A stretch of 15,287 nucleotides of DNA, taken from NCBI GenBank assembly GCA_000151295.1, contig GG745340.1, forward strand, positions 16,119-31,405, written 5' to 3'. Position 1 is the first letter of the stretch; each line of letters opens with the position of its first letter. Below are positions 8,232 through 15,287 of this stretch, in pieces. Both the position numbers and the translations under genes were made by a program. The notes beneath the pieces are model-generated. The model was not told where the DNA came from and ran no database searches. It was given only the letters and a program-made list of their open reading frames with translations. The stretch is from Allomyces macrogynus ATCC 38327. Lineage: Eukaryota > Blastocladiomycota > Blastocladiomycetes > Blastocladiales > Blastocladiaceae.

Positions 8232-10361
8232 GGTGAAAAGATCGACGATGGTGAATCTGGTTTCGCGAGGAGACGGTCGATGCGAGATGCCCGGATGCGG
8301 GTCTCGGAAGCGGAGCTCGGTCTGGAGAGAACGAATGGACGGGTGGACGGGCGAGAAAAAGGGTGGAGGGAACGACGGTCGTTGGCCGGCTTCAAGTGTT
8401 CGGGTCACGGTGGTTGGTAACTGGTGGCGTCATTGATCGTGCCGCACTGGTCCGCTCTGGGCGGCAAAGGGCTTCCACCGTGCGCGCGCAGGTGGGATGG
8501 CGCGGTTTCGGGCCATCGACCGTGGAAAGGGCACGGGCGAAGCAAGAGAGGCGCACAGAAAATGGCGAGTGGGCTGGTGCGGCAGCTCGATTGCGCGCGC
8601 TTGACGAGGGAGAAAACGTGCGAGACAAGTGCGAGACGCGTTGGCCCTGCCCAAGCCACCTCAGCAGCTTGTCTGACGCCTCAATAGGGCGCCTGCGTGC
8701 CCTCATGCGCCCCCAGACTCGGCCGTCCCTTGCAGGAAAACATTGCCTGGCAGACGTGGGCCTGAACGAGCAGCCCTCCTTGCGCGGCTCTGCGCACGCT
8801 GATTGGCCCTCATTTGACCAAGGCGACCCACGCACCCCTCGTGCACAATGGTCCAAAACCGTTCGCTTCGCCTGGTGCTCTGCAGCATGCAACGGTCCGT
8901 GCGCGCGTGAGCGCGCGCTCGGCTGATCGAGATATGCAGAGGGATTTTTGCTCGCCATCAACCAGCTGGAACGCCAAGCCATTCTCCCGTCGTCGTTCCG
9001 GCGTTTGCGGCCAACCCGCCTGCTTGGCACCGTGTCGGTTCACGTCTGGGAGTCGCGCGTGCACGCTCACTCAAATGTGGACGCCGCAAAAATCAGGGCG
9101 GCGGTGGCCTGCACGACGCTATCTTGTCGCCTCGCTTCATCTTTGGACCTTCGACCGTTGGCTCTGTGCTGGTGCGTCCTCCTGTACCCGAACCCAGCAC
9201 GATTTTGTCTGTCCTGCTTTCCCCCCCTTTGGCAAACGGAGAGCGAGGTGCTCAGTATCAACGAAGATCAAGCAGAGTGCGGGTGTCATGCTCCCATTTT
9301 AATGAGGCCAGTGATTGAGGGGTTCTCGGCTCAGAGATCCCGATGGGGCGCCTGTTGGTGTGACCAAGGGGACTCGTTGCGAGGATGCTCCAACTTCCTG
9401 GCCGTCGCGATCACCACATTCCGCTGCACCTCGGTAATTTGCCACCTGGGCATTTATTGAATGTGCGTTGGAGGAGACCGCGACAAGGCCACGGTTGTGG
9501 TGTGGATTCGTCCTGGGCCGTGCCTGGGACAGCAACGACGGCAAGGGCTGAGGTGAGGCGGATCGTGGCCGCAGGTGGTGACGGGGAGCGCCGTCGGGCG
9601 CTGTCGAGGTTTTCTCGCGCACACAGCATTCGCGACAGGCAAATATTTAGTGACTGTGCAAATTAGCGATTTGTTGGCCCGTAGCGGATGTGAGCAGGGT
9701 GCAGCAAGTGCGCGGGAGTCGACTTGCTGACGCTGATCAGCCCACGCTGAACGCTGGTGCAGTCAGGAGATGTGTGCATCCTCGTCACAAGGAGACGCCT
9801 AGGACCGCTCCCGACAGCAACAGGTTGTGCCGATGCGGGCGAACCATGCCGTACTGAGCAATCAAGCCTGTACTATCGGCCCGGGACTGACTAAGTGGCT
9901 GCTCGTCGGACGAATGAGTGGAGGGTGCCGCGGGGCGTGTGATGAGAGCCGTGGCGAGCGAGCAAGTCTTAAATTCAATCACAGGCGCTGTTGCTACGGT
10001 GGACAAGGAGGGCTATCGCGGCGTGGTTGAGGGCATGATGCTGCCGCTGACATGGCGATTCAGCCGGATCCGGCAAGGACATGGAGATGTGCCGCGATGG
10101 GTGCTGTGCAGCGCGATGGCTGACCAGTCGTGCTCGCGTCGAGCTTCTCACGCCATTCACCAACCTCCTTTACCAACGGTCAGGACGCACTGTCAAGGCT
10201 AGGCACAGGCACGACCGTGCACGATCCGCACGGTCGAAAAAAAGTGTTGAGCAAGGGCTTCCATTCGAAATCCATTCCAATCATGAGCTTCAAACTGGGC
10301 AAGACCGGTCGAGCAAAAGAACAAGACAAACACCCGTGGCAACACAAAATTGATCCCGCAT
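8232..10361. other. Long intergenic region, no supportable gene
   Basis: This lies between the chitin synthase start and the glycyl-tRNA synthetase stop, both on the minus strand, so it should hold the chitin synthase promoter and the synthetase 3' flank. Open frames of 60-210 codons occur on both strands. They overlap, many begin with non-ATG codons, and they are Arg/Ser/Ala-rich with no recognisable motif, as expected by chance at this GC content. A C7 run (9,221-9,227) and a small AT-rich patch (about 9,640-9,672) stand out. Just past the synthetase stop the transcript strand is T-rich, a plausible 3'-UTR. No tRNA-like T-arm or A/B boxes were found by eye. Confidence 0.5.
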
Positions 10362-12491
10362 CTACGCCTCCTGCTCGGTAAAGACCTTGTACTTCTTGAT
10401 GACCTGGTCCCACGTCGTCTCGCCATTGACAAGCTGGTCGACGAGGTTGATAATCGTCGCCACCGGCTCGCGAATCTGCTTGGTCGAGTCGCGCTCGCGG
10501 AGCGTGACCGTGTTGTCCTTGACCGACTGGAAGTCGACCGTGAGCGCAAATGGCGTGCCGAGCTCGTCGTTGCGTGCGTAACGCTTGCCAATCGACGAGG
10601 CCGAGTCATCGACGCGCGTGGCCAGGCCACGGCGGCGCAGCTGCTGGCGCAGGTCGTGAATGAGCGGCGAGAAGGCCGTGTTGTTGGACAGCGGCACAAT
10701 CAGGGCCTTGATGGGCGCCATGCAAGGCGGCAGCGAGAGCACACCACGCGCCGCGTCCTCGGGGCGCGAGTAGAACGTGTGCTCGAGCAGCGACGACAGA
10801 ATGCGGCCCACGCCAAACGATGGCTCAATGACGTTGGGCGTGTACTCGCGCACGTGCTCCTTGATCGTGACGCGCTCGACCGTGACGAGCGTCGCGTCGA
10901 GCTTGTGCTGAGCGCCGTCGGGCGTTGCGACCATGGCCGCGCCCGACTTGGCCAGCGCGTCCTTGATGGCGACGACGGCCAGCTCGTCGAGGGCCATGAG
11001 CGCGGCCTCAACGTCCTTGGCGGCGCGCTTGAAGGCTGGACCAAACTTCTTCTTGTTGACGACAATGGTCCACTTTTCGCTGATACGCGGCTCGGCGAGC
11101 GCCTGGCGCACAACGAGCTTCTTGTTGGTGCGCTCCGAGTGGCGCGTCAAGTCGTAAGCCGAGCGGTCGGCGCACCCGACGCACTCGATCCAGCCGTAGG
11201 ACGTGCGCAGCTCGGCGTCCCAGCAGTCGCACGCGTAGTGCGCCATTTCGTTGCTCATGTGCTGGCGGAACCGCAGGAGCGTCGGGTTGACGCCGACCTT
11301 GACGAGGAACAGGTGCACGCGCGCAAGGAAGTAACCGAGCGTCTCGTTATCGATGATGCCCTGCTTGACCGCATCGCCCATCTTCATGTGCGAAATGGTC
11401 GTCGACCCAGCAAGCTGAGTCTTGGCCGGTAGCAGGTTCAAAACCACGTCGGCGTGCGAAGCGAACCCCGGGTGCGACTTGTCCTCCGGGTCCACGTAGT
11501 GCTCAATCTCGGCCATGAGGAACTCGCGCACACGCAGGAGCCCGTTGCGCGGCGAGATTTCGTTGCGGAACGAGCGGCCAATCGAGGCCGAGGCAAACGG
11601 CATGCGGCCATTGTTGTACTCGAGCAGCTTGGCAAAGTTGACAAACTGGCCCTGTGCTGTCTCGGGCCGCAAAAAGGCCTTGACATCGCCGGTCGGGCCG
11701 ACGCTCGTGTCAAACATGAGGTTGAACTCGACGGGCGCCGTGACGGGGTTGCCCTCAGGCGTGCGAATGTCGTGCTCACGAATCAGCCTGGCGAGCCCGT
11801 CGCCGCCATAGTTATCGATTTGCGCGAGAATCTCCTCGTAGGCGGTGCGCACCTTGGCGTCGAGCTTGGTCGCGGCCACTTCAACCTTCTGCTTGGTCTT
11901 CTTGGCAGGCGCCGCGGCCTGGCCCGACGCGGCCGCGGCCGCAGCGGCAGCAGCCTTGTCGGCCTTTGCCTTAGCCTCGAGCTCGAGCGCCGACATGCGC
12001 GCACGGACATCGGCCTCGAGACGCGCCTCGAGCACGTTCTCGACGAGGTGGTCGGCGCGGTAAATGTCGCCCGTGACCGTGTCCTTGACCATCCAGTCGC
12101 AGAAGCGGTCAACGTGGCCCGACGTCTTGAGCACCTCGTAGGGGGTCAGGATCGTCGAGTCGACCTCGAGCATGTCCTCTTCGAGCACGAAATGCTTGCG
12201 CCACGTGTCAATGAAGTTGTTGAGCAGCGCCGTGCCAGGCGGGCCAAAGTCGTAGAGGCCGGCCGTGCCTGTTAGATGTGGAAGCGAGCCGCGTCGTCAG
12301 CGAATTGGGTCCAGGAGCGAATTGCAGCAGTGGCGACAGTGGGGGCTTCAGGCGCGCCGTGGCCACAACGCGCTGGCAGGGGGCAGAGGCAGCGTACCGC
12401 CGTAGATCTCGAACGAGGGCGCGACAAAGAAGCGGCGCGCGAGAATGTTCTCGAGCGCCTCACGGTTGAAGGCGGGCGCGGGCGCGGTCAT
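10362..12491 (-). CDS. GRS1: Glycyl-tRNA synthetase (eukaryotic alpha2 type), two exons
   Basis: This class II aminoacyl-tRNA synthetase charges tRNA-Gly. Exons are 12,491-12,398 and 12,268-10,362, giving 666 residues, essentially the length of yeast Grs1. Exon 1 holds the start and the conserved FFVAPSFEIYGG; exon 2 continues TAGLYDFGPPG in frame. KTSGHVDRF lies near 80. An Ala/Lys-rich insertion, about 134-160, replaces part of a variable region. Motif 2 is GRSFRNEISPRNGLLRVREF at about 262-281, motif 3 is EPSFGVGRIL at about 513-522, and the anticodon-binding domain is about 549-666. There is no N-terminal WHEP domain. The start at 12,491 sits in CCACGATGA and fits the family's N-terminus. 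An in-frame ATG at 12,677 could give a longer, possibly mitochondrial, form. The gene is divergent from the AIM18-like gene. Stop is TAG. Confidence 0.97.
12269..12397 (-). other. Intron of the glycyl-tRNA synthetase gene
   Basis: This 129-bp GT-AG intron begins GTACGC and ends CATCTAACAG. CTGAC, about 28 nt before the acceptor, is a good branch-point candidate. Splicing joins G|GC in phase 1 and restores the continuous conserved sequence EIYGGTAGLYDFGPPG. The total coding length (94 + 1,907 nt) is then an exact multiple of three. Confidence 0.93.
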
Positions 12492-12918
12492 CGTGGATAG
12501 GGAGATGGGTACGAGGTGCGTGGTGGTCGGGCGCCGTGAGCGCGTCAGGGCCAGAGTGCAGCGAGATGCCGAAGGTTCGGTCGTCGTGCTTGTCGTCGTC
12601 CTTGCCGTCGTCGTCGTCGTCGTCGTCGTCAGCGTCGGGCTCACGGTGTCGCCGTGGTTGAGGGCAGAGACGGCCATGGCCGTGATCGAGCCACAGGAGC
12701 CAAGCCAACGGCGCGCACGTGCCGCTGACGCACCGCGCGACCCAGCATGACAGCCGTGGCAGGTCGCGCGAGAGACCGCGTTGTGGTCCAAGTCGGAGAT
12801 CAACAGCAGCTTGTCAGCGAAAACGTGCTCGTGCTGATCCAGGCCAAGTCTAGTTGCGCGGAAACGACCCGACAACTGCCAGCATTCACGAGCGCCGCCC
12901 AGCCTCTCGCCTACCACG
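12492..12918. promoter_or_regulatory. Shared upstream region of two divergent genes
   Basis: The 427 bp between the start codons of the glycyl-tRNA synthetase (minus) and the AIM18-like protein (plus) must contain both promoters and 5' leaders. No TATA box is visible. A GTC microsatellite sits within it. Both starts lie in the same short context, CCACGATGA. An in-frame ATG for the synthetase at 12,677 falls inside. Confidence 0.6.
12606..12630. repeat. (CGT)8 trinucleotide microsatellite
   Basis: A 25-nt uninterrupted CGT run, about eight units, is preceded by imperfect copies from about 12,582. On the minus strand it reads as ACG/GAC units. In the frame of a possible upstream start of the glycyl-tRNA synthetase it encodes a run of Thr. 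Its length is probably variable between strains. Confidence 0.9.
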
Positions 12919-13931
12919 ATGATTTCCGCCCTGATCCGCCAGCCCGCGGCCGCGCGGGGTGCCCGCGCAAACTTTGCCGCCGCCCGCCTGCAGTCCCCCC
13001 GGCCGAATGCGACCAGCTTGAACCATGGCCTCCTTTCCCGCGCGAATACACGCACGGTGGCCAACACGGGCGCGTCCCGGACCTTCTCCACCGCGTCACG
13101 CCACGCGGCCGGCGCTGCTGCACGCGCGACGGCGCGCGCAAGCCCCCGCTTGATTGCAAGCGCCACGGCGCTGGCTGCGCTCACGCTCGCGTGGGTCGTG
13201 GCCTCTCCCGTGTTTCTTGACGCGGATGCGGATGTGTCTGTCGGTGCGGTCGTCGTTTGCCTCGTCTCGGTCGCGACGTGTCTTTGCCCATTCCATTTGA
13301 ACCCAACCACCAACCCATCCTCGCCTGTTCGACGCTCGCACATGTGTTTGTAGCCGACCCGACGACGGGCATTACGCTGCCGCGCACCGTCACGGTCGCT
13401 GGCAAGTCTTTCCGCCTGCTCGGTCTCGGCGCGCGCCAAGTCACGATTCTCAACCTCAACGTCTATGTGCTTGGCATTTACGTGCCGGCCGCGACGCCGC
13501 TGCCATCCACCGTGACCGAACCGGAAGCGATCCTCGCTTCCGACGTGGTCCTCTACTTGACACCGACACGCAACACGGGCGCCGCGCACTTGCGCGACGG
13601 GTTTGTGCGCACGTTGCTCGACGCGTCAAAGGCGGCGACGACGCCCGAGGAGCGCGAGCAGTACCTCGACGACATCAATGCCTTCAAGTCCGTGTTCCCC
13701 AAGAGCAACGTGACCAAAGGCCAAGTGTTCATGTTCCACCACGCACCCAAGGACCAGCAGGTCACGCTCGTGCACGACGGCCAAGTGCAAGGGACCGTTG
13801 CGTCGCCGTGGCTAGGCACAGCGCTGCTGCGGGCCTACTTGCGCGAGAAGAAGCCGATTTCGCCCAAGGCGCGCGCAAGTATCGTGCAAGGACTCGCTGA
13901 CATGGCGACGGTAGTGGTGCCGAGGGCGTGA
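12919..13931 (+). CDS. AIM18/AIM46-like mitochondrial chalcone-isomerase-fold protein, two exons
   Basis: Fungal Aim18/Aim46 proteins are inner-membrane mitochondrial members of the chalcone isomerase-like family; they are haem- or fatty-acid-linked and not flavonoid enzymes. Exons 12,919-13,243 and 13,354-13,931 give 300 residues. Residues 1 to about 75 have no acidic residue and many Arg, Ala and Ser (for example ALIRQPAAARGARANFAAAR), a typical matrix-targeting presequence. Residues about 78-98 (LIASATALAALTLAWVVASPV) form one membrane span. The CHI-like domain runs from DPTTGITLP (110) to the end, with ARQVTILNLNVYVLGIYV at 135-152, the family signature TPTRNTGAAHLRDGF at 178-192, and SPWLGTALLRAYLREKKP near the C-terminus. 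The stop is TGA. It is divergent from the glycyl-tRNA synthetase gene. The exact function in this organism is unknown. The family call is firm; which paralogue is not. Confidence 0.9.
13244..13353 (+). other. Intron of the AIM18-like gene
   Basis: This 110-bp intron starts GTGCGG and ends in the T-rich acceptor TGTGTTTGTAG. Splicing in phase 1 joins the segment after the membrane span (DADADVSV) to ADPTTGITLP and gives 903 coding bases. The acceptor is well supported because the CHI domain begins right after it. The donor is the best phase-compatible GT nearby and is less certain. Confidence 0.75.
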
Positions 13932-15287
13932 GCGCCACGGCTCGTGCTTCTTTCTGTTCTGTTCGCTACCCGTGCAACCAACCAACCAATACAGTGCATC
14001 ACCATTCATTTTACCCGTTGCCGAATCCATCGCGGCGGTTGACGGGAGCCTTTGCGGTGCGAGAAGTGTGGCGAGACGATCACGCCACATCTGCGTGTAC
14101 GACCTGTGGCATGCAGAGCCGGCTTTCCTCCCACCTTCTCTTCTCTTTTCGCTTGGACCGCCCCGGACCACGCGCGCCATGCGTGGATGGACAGCATGGA
14201 CGAGATGAAATGTATCACAGCATGAATTCAAGCCCGACAACGGCCACACGGTGAGGAAAGGCCATCGGCACTGACGCTGCACTGGCGCGATCCCCATCCC
14301 GCGGGGCATCGACCATGAATCCTGAGCACAGAATCGTGCCGTTGCGCCGTAACACGTGTACGTGCTCCATGCCGCCATCGCGGCCCTTTGTGCAACACGC
14401 CGTCCGCGGCAAGTTCGTGCTGGAAGGGTGGCCGCGTCGGCGTGGTGCCTGTTTGTGGTCGGTTGGGCTGCGTCCTGCGCGGGCTCGAGCGAAAGCGACG
14501 TGGTCGGTGCTTCTGCAGGTCCGAGTGCCTGCGTCGCGATGCCCATGCCGCGACCGGATGCGACAAATCCAGACCGGGGCCGGAGTCGCTGGGGCACGAG
14601 CGCTTGCGGGACCGGGTGCAGGAATCGGATGCAGGCGCGGAATCCGCATCTTCCAACGGGGTGCCTCCCTGCTCCTCCACTGGCACTGATCCTTGGCCCG
14701 ACAACGAACCAGTTCGCACGGCCGACCCCACGACGACGACGAGGAGGAGGAGGAGCGGCTGGCGGCCGAGCTTCCTCGAGCACGTGTGGTGATAACACGC
14801 GCGTGCACGGCGACGTGGGGACAATGATCACTGCGGTATTTACGTAGTGGCGAGGCGCTTGCAGTCACGTCCTCAGAACCACCGGCGACAGGCATTCAAA
14901 TCCGAGGGTGCCTCCTTTGCCCGCAATTTAAATACCACGCCACGAGCGCCTCCACCGGTCGGGCAGTCCCAGGCCGCCGAGCGATGTGGGGCATGTGGCG
15001 ATGGCGGGCGCCGCGCGTCATGCGTGCGACGTTGAGCGCGCGGGGCCAGTGGAGGCGCACCGCCGTGTGAAGCGCGAGCGGCCGACCGCTTGGCGTGCTC
15101 CCGTCGCGTTGTCCGATTGACAGCTTGTGCTCGGCAGATGCATCGCGTTCGCGCAACAAGGCGGCCCGGCCGTCCGGCCGCCACAGGCGCCGCCGCCCGT
15201 GCGACCGAGGCCGTCACCCGGCCAGTGCACCGTGCCGGCTGGGGTAGTGTACCGGCCGTGCGGTGCCGGCAGGCGCGCATCGGCGCC
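13932..15287. other. 3' flank of the AIM18-like gene and gene-poor window end
   Basis: Just past the AIM18-like stop lies CCAACCAACCAATACA (about 13,976-13,991), possibly part of the 3'-UTR. The longest ATG-started frame is on the minus strand at 14,895-14,215 (226 codons). It is Ser- and Arg-rich, of no family I recognise, with AATTTAAATA about 30 bp upstream. I do not call it a gene. Other frames of 60-340 codons overlap it and mostly lack ATG starts. The last 300 bp are very GC-rich with short GCCGGC/CCGGCC palindromes. Confidence 0.4.
14731..14755. repeat. Compound CGA/GAG trinucleotide tract
   Basis: Three CGA units are followed directly by about five GAG units. On the minus strand this yields low-complexity Ser or Leu/Val runs depending on frame, which makes the overlapping open frames look more protein-like than they are. 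Confidence 0.8.

Noticed and set aside
6849..8420. 523-codon plus-strand open frame
   Set aside because: It is exactly antisense to the chitin synthase, Arg/Val/Leu-rich and without motifs. It is a shadow produced by G/C-ending codons.
8363..9030. Overlapping 187- and 212-codon frames on opposite strands
   Set aside because: Mutually antisense, low complexity, no family resemblance and no splice signals; consistent with chance in GC-rich DNA.
10350..11432. 360-codon plus-strand open frame
   Set aside because: It is antisense to the conserved glycyl-tRNA synthetase exon and its composition mirrors the codon bias of that gene.
12348..13589. 413-codon minus-strand open frame
   Set aside because: Only its part from 12,491 to 12,398 is real (exon 1 of GlyRS). 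The rest is antisense to the AIM18-like gene and upstream DNA.
14228..14824. Apparent secreted protein with a LLLLLVVVV signal-like stretch
   Set aside because: The frame begins with TTG just after a stop, has no ATG ahead of the hydrophobic run, and that run is the translation of the compound trinucleotide tract.
13812..14831. 339-codon minus-strand open frame
   Set aside because: It starts with GTG, overlaps the end of the AIM18-like gene in antisense and shows no recognisable domain.
1..15287. Novel defence or mobile system
   Set aside because: All recognisable genes are ordinary eukaryotic housekeeping, cell-wall or regulatory genes; no recombinase, nuclease, reverse transcriptase or toxin-like module is visible.

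Overview
The window is GC-rich eukaryotic DNA, most likely from a fungus. The evidence is a chitin synthase, a CSL-family transcription factor, a fungal-type mitochondrial chalcone-isomerase-like protein of the AIM18/AIM46 kind, and short GT-AG introns. Few introns, high GC and a CSL gene together hint at an early-diverging zoosporic fungus (Blastocladiomycota or Chytridiomycota). That placement is inference; a GC-rich basidiomycete is not excluded.

Layout. Positions 1 to about 3,700, minus strand: most of a CSL (CBF1/Su(H)/LAG-1) transcription factor whose C-terminus runs off the window. Its last 1.8 kb is one clean frame. Its N-terminal half hops between frames and carries a TGA where the family has a conserved Cys. 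Positions 4,058-5,042, minus strand: an unrecognised gene, also frame-broken, with one convincing intron and a 31-bp tandem duplication. Positions 5,847-6,120: two identical 137-bp tandem copies just past the 3' side of the next gene. Positions 6,321-8,231, minus strand: an intact, intronless 636-residue division-2 chitin synthase. Positions 8,232-10,361: 2.1 kb with no gene I can support. Positions 10,362-12,491, minus strand: a complete two-exon glycyl-tRNA synthetase of 666 residues. Positions 12,919-13,931, plus strand: a complete two-exon AIM18/AIM46-like protein of 300 residues, transcribed divergently from the synthetase across a 427-bp shared upstream region. Positions 13,932-15,287: no supportable gene.

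These are ordinary, functionally separate eukaryotic genes (transcription, cell wall, translation, mitochondrion), not an operon or a defence island. I found no CRISPR array, transposase, tRNA or rRNA. The most notable signal is the contrast between three perfectly open genes and two neighbouring minus-strand genes (about 1.8-5.0 kb) whose recognisable or coding-like sequence is broken by frame changes and TGA codons. That could mean pseudogenes, unrecognised tiny introns, recoding, or local assembly errors. Raw reads, RNA-seq and a related genome would decide between these.
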